Positions 1-11,400 of a stretch of DNA of 64,000 nucleotides are shown here, in pieces (the stretch's first letter is position 1; each line of letters starts with the position of its first letter). The stretch comes from Skeletonema tropicum. Taxonomy: Eukaryota > Bacillariophyta > Thalassiosirophyceae > Thalassiosirales > Thalassiosiraceae. Location of the stretch: assembly GCA_037178625.1 (NCBI GenBank), contig CM074132.1, positions 1,798,001-1,862,000 on the forward strand. Reading direction: 5' to 3'. Made by a program: the position numbers and the translations under genes. The notes under the pieces were generated by a model. That model ran no database searches, had not been told where the DNA came from, and saw only the letters and a program-made list of their open reading frames with translations.

Positions 1-162
1 CTCTGCTCTAACCCGAGCGGAATGAGGTGCGCTTCTTTTTTTTTACACCATGTTCCTCTGTGTGGTCATTTCACGCCTATTCCCTACGTTCATTCGTCGT
101 CTTTGTGTTGACACGAAGTATTCGACATTCTTCACACCTCGTGTCATCACATCTCTCATGGT

Positions 163-352
163 GGCTGACACTGCCGAATTTACTTCGGCTTTCGAGGCTG
201 GGTCCAAACTTAGAGTAGTTTGTACCTGATTACTAGAGACATCTTTGCATACACATAACGTAGTCTGCAATAAGCAGCTCTAGTACCTCTTTTTCTAGCG
301 TGACAGACCACACAGGAGGACCAAGGCGCGACGCCGGTTTTCCGCAGGAAAA
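163..352. repeat. 190-bp direct repeat, left copy
   Basis: This segment recurs nearly base for base at 5888-6077, on the other side of the LTR retroelement. It opens with a short hairpin (GCCGAA/TTCGGC). On the minus strand both copies keep an open frame of about 46 codons with a CxxC pair and a further Cys, loosely like the Cys-rich tail of some transposases, but too short to assign. The sequences outside the two copies differ, so this is an independent repeat and not part of the LTR. Confidence 0.85.
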
Positions 353-447
353 TCACAGGTAGACTTGGCCCGCACGAAATCGGATCTCGTCTCACCTGTC
401 TTTCTCCTTCTCTTTCTTCCGGCTTCTCGCATCGCTCTGGTCGTTAG

Positions 448-718
448 TGTCACAGGGAATGACTCTCTTCCGGTATTCCAATACCGTTACGACAGTCATT
501 CTTCCTGTTCACACGTGTCAAGTAGCAACCACGGTAAGAACCCGTGATTGATCCTCTCACACAAGATGGCGTCGCACGTTGGTGCTCCTTCATCACCTTT
601 GGGAATAGCCCACTCTTCTTCTTTAGCTCTTACGCTTAGTCACCATGATATCCGTGTTCCTAGTGGTCTCTTCTGGCTCTAGTTGCACAATCAATACCGG
701 TCCTATTTGCTTGTGACA
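448..718 (+). repeat. 5' LTR
   Basis: This 271-bp LTR has TG...CA ends and 6-bp inverted termini TGTCAC/GTGACA. It is preceded by target duplication GTTAG (443-447). No standard initiator-tRNA primer-binding site is obvious just after position 718. Confidence 0.92.
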
Positions 719-3700
719 TTATTTATAAATATTTCCATCCAGTTTACTGGGTGCAAAGCAAAAGAATCCTTCATCGGTCGGGAAAGATCGACCTTTGAGA
801 AGAAAAATATTAATATTATTCAGCGCATATCCACATTGGTGGGTTTGTGAACCGTGAGCTAGTACAACAAAATCGATTGGCTTCTAGAAGATCCATTTCG
901 TCAACACATGGATGTGCGATGAACGCTCGGCGTTTCGTGCTACCATGGAGATGTGACGGCGTGCGATAGAAGTGTGTTTCGACGTTGACAGAAGTGCATC
1001 GGAGGTGAGAAAAGAATTTCGATTCTCCTCATGTAGAGGAAGTGCCCATGGCGAGAATGCACCGTGGCACAGCTCATCACAATAAGGAATTTCATTCCAA
1101 TAAAAAGACTACGGTCATCTAAATCCAAAGGACATCAGCTGTTGAGCGATGGACTACGATTAGAATTACGTGTGGGGGGAGAAGTGTTCTCTCATCCAAC
1201 CCTCACATATCGAGAGTCATCTGCTGTTAGGCGAGATGATACCCTCACAACAACAGAGTTTGCGGATATAGTTAGCAGACTTAGAAGTATTTATTCCTTA
1301 TAAGACGCTGGTCGCAATTGGAAAAATACGCACTCTCTTGTCTACCTCTGAGAAGGTGTGGAGAGTTTTGATCTTTACAGCATGATAGTGCATGTAGCTG
1401 GAGCTATTGAGAGCATGTTTGTCGACGCATTCTGTACAGATTGTGATTGTCGCAGCCGCTTAGCCTTGATGGATTGTTGGTTATTACACAGTGTTGCCGA
1501 GGTAGTCTACGCCTTGCTCAAGCGAGTACCTCAGGATGACGAGACGATTATACCCCACTGGGCGAAGTCGAACGTGCAATTGAACCACCTACCCTAATTA
1601 ATAAAAATCATATTGCTGTGAAAGCAAATCGTGTTTATTTGTCCCTTTATTTGTCCCTGTTGATTCAACATGTGCAGCGACGCCCTGGTTAAAGAAAGAT
1701 CAAGTCTATTCAGTTGCGCACAGCGTGCTGTTCAAGGAAAGGTCATGTCTATTCAGTTACGCACAGCGTACTGTTCAAGTCATTTCTATCCAGCGACGAA
1801 CTATTTAGCGTAAATTCATCCTTATTCACTGGTGCATCTAGGATGACCAGCCTCTTGCTTGCATTGTGGGAGGAGGAGGAATGAGAGAAACAATTCAAGA
1901 GCAATCTGAACTGGAATTACCAAACCAAAATGGTCTGTGCCGCTGTGGCAGCCATGGATTGTCCATGTTCTCTAAATGTGGTTGGCCAACGTGGCAATCA
2001 TGCCTAACATATTTCAGAAGACAAGGTCATGGGGGGAGTAACGATTGTCTACTCTGCTTCTCCTAGATATCGGATTATATCCTTTGGTGTGCCGTTTCTT
2101 CCACCAAAGAGATCTTCCAAAATACTAATGAGCAATTCAGATGTTAGTCTGAAGGGAAGGGGACTTCCTTGGTACTTTGTGTCCATGGCAAGTGTCCCGA
2201 GTCCCGAATCTCGTACCTTGATTCTCTGTCTTGTTTACACGCACAGTCGAAAGGAATCTCTTGCGCAAGCTCAAATTCAAACATTATCCGGAGTGGTGGG
2301 TCTCGTAGGAGAGACTACTCTATCAATACTAATACGGTGGTCATGCCTAGAAAAGGAAGACTACTTTCACAACGCAATCTCGCGTCGGCGAATATGATTG
2401 TGGTTGGAACCATGCTGCTGCAGATTACCTACGGTGTTCAAAAGGAACCTGCACACACCTCGATGCATCCGACTTAACTATCCTTGCTGGATGTACTTCT
2501 CACGTGAAGGAGAGGACGTTCAAGGATTACTCGAGCAAGTGGAAAAGCACATGCGGAAATCAAGGCAGGGTCGCAAACAGGCGCATACCAGCACAACGAG
2601 ATGATAACTACAAGACATCGTCCTTCTAAACCGCTGTTGTTGAAGACAACTAGTGGAGGACTTGCGAGAAAGCTGGCTGCTTGCTCAATGCTCGTCCTAC
2701 AGTCCGAGAGTGGCTGAGATCCGTAGCCGACTGCTCACCGTGTTTCGGGAGGTTCACCTTCTTCCAATGCACTTGAGACATTCATCGGCTGATGGTAAAT
2801 TTCGTTCATAGTTCGGTGACCTGATTATTGGATACTCAGATGGGACAGAGCTCGCCAAGCCTGCGTCATGGAGGGTTCAGTACAGAGCAGGCCATCGAGG
2901 GAGCTACACTTGCACCCGGACATCTTCTACTGAAATGTTGTAATACATGATGAGAAAGTGTTTAACTCTATCGGAACGACCTGTTGTTTGGTGTACACAA
3001 CGCAGGTAATAATGATCAAATAAGAGAGAAGCGTGCTCAAGGCAGTTCTCGAGGCTTCCAAGTAAATGCTGCAAAAGACACTTACCATGCCCAGGAAGTG
3101 ACTAACACTTGGATACACCATCTGGAAATTGTTCTTTCGACGATGGTGGTTGCCATCTTAGTTCTTGTGTGTTGTACCAAGACTACCAATAGATCTGCTC
3201 CGCTGCTTTTAGTGGCAAATGTGGGGCCTCCTCGAAATTCGGTCAATATGGTACGGGGAGGAGGGATGCTGACCAAACAAGGAAGCGTTCCCATGATCAA
3301 TCGCCAGCGACTAGATGCATGTCTAAGGCGTTTCCAAATTCAGAGTTGATCGGAATTTTGGCTGAGCTTACTTCATTCAAGCGCAAGGCTTGGGGGAGTA
3401 TCGATTCTTGAAGACACTCATCGACTGGCATCTGTCGTGGTGCACAACAGGAGATGAAGTGATGAAGCTTGAACTTCGAAAAGAAGTTCAAGGGCGCGTG
3501 TCGGAGTGCGGGTGAGTAATGTGCTATCACCTCCTCTCGGCATTTGTGCCTGGAGTTCTTCCGGTCTAAAGACAGGGCGAGGGCCGCCATACCCTCCGGG
3601 AGACAATCTCTACTCATATTTATCAAATCAACCTCAAACTAATTGCAAGGGGAAGATATTACGACTGCGACGGGGCTAGTGCTAGCGAGGCTGCGCTGCC

Positions 3701-5491
3701 TCAGTTGAGATCCTCAGTGGTCGACGGTGTGATGCTTCAGCGTAAAGGAAAGTAGTACATACATTACCAGCGTTTGACAGCGTCATCCTTCACGACACAT
3801 GCCACACCTACAAAGGAAGAGGTACCGACAGCAGCTCATTGGAGTGCGCTGTTATAATGCAGACTTGGGAAGACAGCAGCTCTTTGAGTGGCTGATCTAA
3901 AGATGACGAAGACAAATGGTAAGCTCTTGTGACTGCGCATAGTCACACACGACATGGAAGTAGAAGATAGTGTTCTGATATAAACGTTGATGAAGCAAAG
4001 CTAGCTACGTATGTTCCTGGACCTGCCGCAACATTCTAATGGGATCGAGAAATATTCTAATGATCTTCGACAGAGATGATGTATGCAGAGCCTATGCAAC
4101 GATGCAAAAGGAGATACCTCTGTGGTGATTCCGGCAGCTCTTCAATCCAAGATCCAAGACCTTGCTTAGGGGATCTGGTATATCACGACCGTTTTGTGCC
4201 TTAGGCCGATGGATCGTAAGAACGCACTTTACGTCAACGAGGTTCTGACAGGTACTGATGCAAGTACGCTTATTTTATCAGGAAGTTATGCAGTTGTGCA
4301 TGCAGTTGTTGTTGCCCTATCGTCTGATCTGATATTAGATTCGATTTAGGTAGAGGTGCCAAAGAAGGCTGAGGAGGGAGCTCAGGATGCGCTTACCCCT
4401 TTGCAACATTCAAATTGCCATTATTATGTGTGAAACAATGATCGACCTTCCACGGCTCGTTCAAAGTGGTTGACTTTCCCACTACCAAAGATTCGAACGG
4501 GATGTTGGTGAATCCGCGAGATAGAGTGACTCCTCTTCTCACACTTCAAGTGAAGTTCAAGCGGACTCTCTACCTGTTCTTCAAGACTCTTGATTAAATC
4601 GTTTTAGGCAGAAGTGATGAATGCACATGAAGCCAGTGATACTCTTCCAACACGTAAGTCACGATATTCAAGAATACAGAGATGATACAACCTCTCTGGA
4701 CGGAGTGCAATATGTACTTGTTACAATTACAATGCACCCACCGCCGTACTACTGCCGCAAAAACAGAGTCACTTGTGAACCTGTTGATGCAGCCCGATCG
4801 TCAAATCCGAATGCAGCCGGAAGACAATCTGGTCTCTTCGTACCACACCGTTTAACGCAGCCTTGCGAAGCCAGTAAAGCGTTGTCCAAGATAGACACTT
4901 GTCATACTCTGGTCGCCAGGATGGCCGCTGCCGAAAGAAATTGGTGGATAGTTCCAAACGCTCGAAAGAACTTCGAAGCGTCGCGATCCCAAATACTGAT
5001 TTGGTTCGTAGGCTTTGATCTAGCCGTTTTTAAAGTCTTAAATCTGCCGAAAGCAGAGACTCCAACGGAGGTCTCTTCTTCAAGCGACTGAAGTTGACAC
5101 GAAAGGAACTGTACGATACAAAAACGAGCCTCAGTTAGTTTAGTCTAGTGAGCGCTACAACAATTGATAAAGACCCCATAGTATTGAGGAGTACAGGGGG
5201 TGTGTATAGAGAAATTATTCGAATTGGAAATGGAAACTGAACGTTGAACAACGACGTCTTGGCCAAATCCTATGCACACACAACCGATGTCAAGGAAAGT
5301 ACATTTGGTTGCTCTAATATCACAAAAGAACTTACGTCCTTGATTCGATCGAAATTGACATTGCCTGGAGGTCTTTTTTCCCAAGTTGGGTTTTGGTCTC
5401 TATCTGATAGACTGGTTTTTTATCCGGATGGTTTACCATGGGTTTTCCAGTCTTGATAGCTCTTTTTGGTTCACACTAGTTCGGGGGAGAA
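719..5491 (+). other. Internal region of LTR element, no recognisable pol
   Basis: Only short frames occur here, for example 2029-2397 (122 codons), 2984-3349 (121 codons) and 4621-5091 (156 codons). None shows a zinc knuckle, an aspartic protease DSG, an integrase or a YVDD/FADD-type reverse transcriptase motif. The region is either a decayed coding interior or the filler of a large retroelement derivative. No host gene is evident in it. Confidence 0.55.
5483..5491 (+). other. Polypurine tract of LTR element
   Basis: GGGGGAGAA sits immediately 5' of the 3' LTR, where plus-strand DNA synthesis is primed in LTR retroelements. It fixes the element orientation as +. Confidence 0.8.
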
Positions 5492-5762
5492 TGTCACAGG
5501 GAATGACTCTCTTCCGGTATTCCAATACCGTTACGACAGTCATTCTTCCTGTTCACACGTGTCAAGTAGCAACCACGGTAAGAACCCGTGATTGATCCTC
5601 TCACACAAGATGGCGTCGCACGTTGGTGCTCCTTCATCACCTTTGGGAATAGCCCACTCTTCTTCTTTAGCTCTTAAGCTTAGTCACCATGATATCCGTG
5701 TTCCTAGTGGTCTCTTCTGGCTCTAGTTGCACAATCAATACCGGTCCTATTTGCTTGTGACA
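5492..5762 (+). repeat. 3' LTR
   Basis: This copy matches the 5' LTR with one substitution noted in 271 bp and is followed by target duplication GTTAG (5763-5767). Confidence 0.92.
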
Positions 5763-5887
5763 GTTAGGGACAGACAGAAGGGATGTTGAGAGAGAGAGAA
5801 CAGCCATGGACATTGTTCATCAAGCACCAATATCGTGTAGAACAATCCTATAGCTGTTCATCTTTTTTTTTCCCACCCACCCGACCC

Positions 5888-6077
5888 GGCTGACACTGCC
5901 GAATTTACTTCGGCTTTCGAGGCTGGGTCCAAACTTAGAGTAGTTTGTACCTGATTACTAGAGACATCTTTGCATACACATAACGTAGTCTGCAATAAGC
6001 AGCTCTAGTACCTCTTTTTCTAGCGTGACAGACCACACAGGAGGACCAAGGCGCGACGCCGGTTTTCCGCAGGAAAA
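5888..6077. repeat. 190-bp direct repeat, right copy
   Basis: This is the second copy of the segment at 163-352, in the same orientation. It is followed by a T-rich stretch and GGGACAGAGGGAGTA (around 6090-6105), which resembles a Tc1/mariner-type (Stowaway) terminus, but I could not find a matching second end. Confidence 0.85.
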
Positions 6078-6116
6078 ACACTTTTTTTTGGGACAGAGGG
6101 AGTACTATTGAATTCA

Positions 6117-7850
6117 AAAAGCAACGGCGGCCAGCGGCCACTCCAGCGACAGCATAACATTCAATTCAAACAGCCTCCACACCATGACAAGACCATGCTA
6201 TTGTAAGCGCTGCCGGCGGCCACCTAACCACCACGCCTTCTCGTCATCCGCAATGAATTTAATACCACCACCTTTTACGGACCGACCTGCTTCGCCTGTG
6301 TGAGCAAAATAGCTGAGTACTGTCGTTGATCTATCTATTATTGAACTGCTGCGCTGCATAAGAAACTCACATCATTATTGTCCCCACATCCAGGCTAACA
6401 ATATTAACCTCCTCCAGCGGCATCATTCATTAGCTCAGCTGTTGGGTTTCGTCTCGGGAAAGATCGTCATGCGACACATACTACAAAAGGTGGCGTTAGG
6501 TTCTCCCAACCGTTTGTTGTTTGTTGGAGTTTGCTCATGCTTATCATCCGACAATCAGCCTCAGCAACGTGCGGAATTCGAAGCAATACAGGTGAGCTGG
6601 TCACGTTCCTGTTGCACGTCGATAATATCGTAGTGTCACGTGGAACGTTTTCTACGCGACCACAGCACATCTATCTCGCGAACTGAGGAATTGCTCGCTG
6701 TCGAAACATAAATTCTCTATCTCCGTCACTCTAAAGACGATACCTAAGTAGCTTGATAGAGGAGATAAAGTTCATGCCACACGTCCTCCAATTTGTAAGG
6801 AATGAAAGAATGTAGCCTACAAGCACTCTATCATCTAGTCCAAAATAGGCCTGTACAATTCAACGATAATAATGGAATATGAACTATCAACTTGTCATTG
6901 CATTAACTATATTACCTTGATTAGTGTGCTTGCACTTTGTCTCTACCTCTACGTAATTGTCGGTATCATACTTCATCGTCACCAAATCTACCCTGATGAA
7001 CCTAGAGTTAGAGTATATATTTTTCGGCGTCGATTTCATTCCCATTATCATTTCTCGATGACTGGACGAAGAAGAGGCGACGACGTATTTTGGCATGTCT
7101 GGTTTGTAAACAACTTGAAATATTTGGTTCAGAGTCTGTGCCTTCTATCTTCCAAATGCTCTGGCCATTCCTCGGATAATATTATCTCCCCATTGTGAAT
7201 GGCAACGCAGAAACGCACTTCTCGTTTATAGATGCATCAAGATCATCAGCCACGAAAACATGCAGTTCAAAATATATGTGGAAAGGCAGCTGAAACTGCT
7301 CGCGCAAACGCTTCTCTTCTGCTTCTGCTTCATGTCCAGATATTTACATTTTCACATAGCCTACATAGCTTCGTAGTTGCAGTCAGCGTGGGGGTGACAC
7401 ATTCGTCATTATTTAGCTTGCCTGTACTTGCAACTCCATACACATCATCATTCTATTATCTAGTCTACGTCTAAGTAATGCGCTATTCCTATTTTTGTAG
7501 CTGTCAAAGAAGAGTTACGTCACTTGCAGAGAGGCATAGGCGGTGTTCGCTCCACAGTGTCTGCAAGAAGTTTTCTCTGTTTCTGGCGTTTGAGATGCTT
7601 TATGTATGTAAGTACAGTTAGTAAATTGTGAGTAATGTCGTTATGACAGTAAGTTGAACAGGTTCAAACTGTATGTGAAGTAAGTACTACTATCGTGGAT
7701 ATTCAAATATATACCTATGTGTAAGTAGGAATTCATTTTGAGCGAAATTTAGGAGAAAACAAGACACGTAATAGTTTTCTCACCATATATTCATATGCGT
7801 TGAAAATTGTAAAGTTTCTGTTCTGCTACTGGCGTTGATTCTGCTATTAT
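6117..7850 (+). repeat. Conserved upstream block of giant gene A
   Basis: About 1.7 kb before giant gene A is collinear with 34364-36583 before giant gene B, with scattered substitutions and small indels. A diverged third copy is inverted at 51511-52206. The longest frame here (6872-7198) is interrupted by a stop in the gene B copy (CAA to TAA), so it is not a conserved protein. A 63-codon frame at 6442-6633 stays open in both copies and contains a good splice donor (ACAG/GTGAGC, near 6591). The block therefore may carry promoter and spliced 5' leader of the giant genes (inference). Confidence 0.75.
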
Positions 7851-7904
7851 TTGACATCCTTAAAAGTGCTCACAAAACGCGCAAGTTTCTATCATAATGC
7901 CAAC

Positions 7905-8460
7905 AACAATTGGTCTGTAAAGATGAATCAGCAACAACCCAACCACCAAGGACGTGAAGACGGCGACGACGATGCTCCAATTCCACCCGACTGTGAGATC
8001 CTGTTCTGTCCTATTGGCATCCATTCGGCTTCCGAGGAGGAACCAACACCAACAACACTTCATCTTCATCCATCATCATCTGTCTCCACACAGCCAAACA
8101 ATTGGTCTGTGAAGATGAATCAGCTACAACCCAACCACCAAGGACGTGAGGACGGCGACGACGATGCTCCAAGTCCACCCGACTGTGAGATCCTGTGCTG
8201 TCCTATTGACATCCACTCGGCTTCCGAGGAGGAACCAACACCAACAACACTTCATCTTCATCCATCATCATCTGTCTCCACACAGCCAAACAATTGGTCT
8301 GTGAAGATGAATCAGCTACAACCCAACCACCAAGGACGTGAGGACGGCGACGACGATGCTCCAAGTCCACCCGACTGTGAGATCCTGTGCTGTCCTATTG
8401 ACATCCACTCGGCTTCCGAGGAGGAACCAACACCAACAACACTTCATCCATCATCATCTG
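7905..8460 (+). repeat. 192-bp tandem repeat in gene A cytoplasmic tail
   Basis: Almost three copies of a 192-bp (64-codon) unit start at 7905, 8097 and 8289, each opening with AACAATTGG. Gene B has only two copies (36623 and 36815), so copy number changed after the genes duplicated. Each unit carries an acidic stretch (GREDGDDDAP) and a Cys-containing EILxCPI motif. Confidence 0.92.
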
Positions 8461-11400
8461 TCTTCACACAGCTGCCTTCTACTGTAGCTGAGGATACGAA
8501 TACGCCGGTTCAAGTCAGCAACACCACAAGTCTTCTGAGTCCGTCATCCTCCAGTCTACAAGAACCATCTCGTCTATCTATGCCTGCGCCGAAATATGAA
8601 GAACAACCTGACATCGGTATTGAATTGCAGCGCAGAGCATCGACGACGTCAGAGCGAGATGATTTTATCGGAACTATCACCGTCAGCAAGCCGTCTGCAT
8701 CTGAGTCATATCAGAGCTCTCAACATGACAGTTCTCAGCATGGCAGCAACCATGTAGAACAGGCCGACAAGAACATCCAAGATTATAACATTATCACCAT
8801 GATCCAGCCGCCTCAATCTCCTTCAGATAGGAACGCTCAACAAGGCAGTGTCAATAGAGAAGGCTCTTTCATTGACAACACAATTCCTTATGGACAAGAC
8901 AGAGAACAACAGCAACTACAACAGCAAAAGAGACAACGACCGCGCAGGAAAGGGACAAAAATTATTGTAACTCTGTGCGTCAGCCTTGGTGTTCTTTGTG
9001 CAGGATTGGTGGCGATGTTGTTCTCAACAGACTTCATGATGAAAAAGAGTATTAAGAGATACAACCTAACGATTGATTCTGATGGGGATGGAATCAGCGA
9101 TGGAATGGAAATGACTCTGGGTACAGACCCATTCAATAATGACACAGATGGAGATGGACTGACAGATGGCGAAGAATTAATCAATGTCGATGAACCAACC
9201 TCAGCGCAGATTGAATCGCCAACATCATCGCCCAGACCATATCTAATGTCGTTAGCTTTAGGACCATCAAAGTCAAAATCAGGAAAGAGTGAGCGAACAC
9301 AACAACCAACGCAGAGTGCATCACCATCAACGACGAACTCTGTAACTCCCTCGTTGAATCCAACAGTATCTGGATCACCTTCGTCAAAGCCAAGTGGAAG
9401 CCCTTCAAAGGAAAGTAAGAAAACAAGAAAATCACGACGAAGTAAGACAGCCAAACCATCTATGGAACCGAGTAGTGCGCCTTCAACGTCAAGCGAGCCA
9501 TCGTCAACGCCCAGTTCAAACCCATCTGAGTCGCCTTCTTCTGAACCAAGTGCACAACCATCTTCGGCTCCCTCGTTGAATCCATCACTATCTACGTCTC
9601 CTTCATCAGAGCCTAGTGGACAACCATCATCTGCTCCTTCATTGAATCCATCGCTGTCTAGTGCTCCTTCTTCTGAACCAAGTGCACAACCATCTTCGGC
9701 TCCCTCGTTGAATCCATCACTATCTACGTCTCCTTCATCAGAGCCTAGTGGACAACCATCTTCGACTCCTTCATTGAATCCATCGTTGTCTAGTGCTCCT
9801 TCTTCTGAACCAAGTGCACAACCATCTTCGGCTCCCTCGTTGAATCCATCACTATCTACGTCTCCTTCATCAGAGCCTAGTGGACAACCATCTTCGACTC
9901 CTTCATTGAATCCATCGTTGTCTAGTGCTCCTTCTTCTGAACCAAGTGCACAACCATCTTCGGCTCCCTCGTTGAATCCATCACTATCTAAGTCTCCTTC
10001 ATCAGAGCCTAGTGGACGACCATCTTCGAATCCTTCATTAAATCCATCGTTGTCTAGTGCTCCTTCTTCGGAACCAAGTGCACAACCATCTTCGGCTCCC
10101 TCGTTGAATCCATCACTATCTACGTCTCCTTCATCAGAGCCTAGTGGACAACCATCTTCGACTCCTTCATTGAATCCATCGTTGTCTAGTGCTCCTTCTT
10201 CTGAACCAAGTGCACAACCATCTTCGGCTCCCTCGTTGAATCCATCACTATCTACGTCTCCTTCATCAGAGCCTAGTGGACAACCATCTTCGACTCCTTC
10301 ATTAAATCCATCGTTGTCTAGTGCTCCTTCTTCTGAACCAAGTGCACAACCATCTTCGGCTCCCTCGTTGAATCCATCACTATCTACGTCTCCTTCATCA
10401 GAGCCTAGTGGACAACCATCTTCGACTCCTTCATTGAATCCATCGTTGTCTAGTGCTCCTTCTTCTGAACCAAGTGCACAACCATCTTCGGCTCCCTCGT
10501 TGAATCCATCACTATCTACGTCTCCTTCATCAGAGCCTAGTGGACAACCATCTTCGACTCCTTCATTGAATCCATCGTTGTCTAGTGCTCCTTCTTCTGA
10601 ACCAAGTGCACAACCATCTTCGGCTCCCTCGTTGAATCCATCACTATCTACGTCTCCTTCTTCTGAACCAAGTGGACAACCATCTTCGACTCCTTCATTG
10701 AATCCATCGTTGTCTAGTGCTCCTTCTTCGGAACCAAGTGCACAACCATCTTCGGCTCCCTCGTTGAATCCATCACTATCTACGTCTCCTTCATCAGAGC
10801 CTAGTGGACAACCATCTTCGACTCCTTCATTAAATCCATCGTTGTCTAGTGCTCCTTCTTCTGAACCAAGTGCACAACCATCTTCGGCTCCCTCGTTGAA
10901 TCCATCACTATCTACGTCTCCTTCATCAGAGCCTAGTGGACAACCATCTTCGACTCCTTCATTGAATCCATCGTTGTCTAGTGCTCCTTCTTCTGAACCA
11001 AGTGCACAACCATCTTCGGCTCCCTCGTTGAATCCATCACTATCTACGTCTCCTTCATCAGAGCCTAGTGGACAACCATCTTCGACTCCTTCATTGAATC
11101 CATCGTTGTCTAGTGCTCCTTCTTCTGAACCAAGTGCACAACCATCTTCGGCTCCCTCGTTGAATCCATCACTATCTACGTCTCCTTCATCAGAGCCTAG
11201 TGGACAACCATCTTCGACTCCTTCATTGAATCCATCGTTGTCTAGTGCTCCTTCTTCTGAACCAAGTGCACAACCATCTTCGGCTCCCTCGTTGAATCCA
11301 TCACTATCTACGTCTCCTTCATCAGAGCCTAGTGGACAACCATCTTCGACTCCTTCATTGAATCCATCGTTGTCTAGTGCTCCTTCTTCTGAACCAAGTG

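Larger units (their letters stand above)
448..5762 (+). mobile_element. LTR retrotransposon, probably non-autonomous
   Basis: The element has two 271-bp LTRs (448-718 and 5492-5762), both beginning TGTCAC and ending GTGACA. A 5-bp target duplication GTTAG lies at 443-447 and 5763-5767, and a polypurine tract GGGGGAGAA directly abuts the 3' LTR. I found a single difference between the LTRs (CTTACGC against CTTAAGC), so insertion looks recent. The 4.77-kb interior has no open frame above about 156 codons, and I recognise no gag, protease, integrase or reverse transcriptase motif. A defective element mobilised in trans fits best; decay followed by LTR gene conversion is the alternative. The + strand is set by the polypurine tract. 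Confidence 0.9.

Noticed and set aside
2029..2604. Overlapping short frames inside the LTR element as gag
   Set aside because: No zinc knuckle or capsid-like pattern; overlapping frames of similar length suggest chance.
6872..7198. 108-codon frame as a conserved membrane protein gene
   Set aside because: The homologous block before gene B has a stop codon in the middle (CAC TAA), and the inverted third copy diverges with indels.
8888..9454. Minus-strand 188-codon frame opposite the anchor and Ca-repeat region of gene A (and the equivalent in B)
   Set aside because: It is antisense to a well-supported coding region and its composition mirrors the sense codons.
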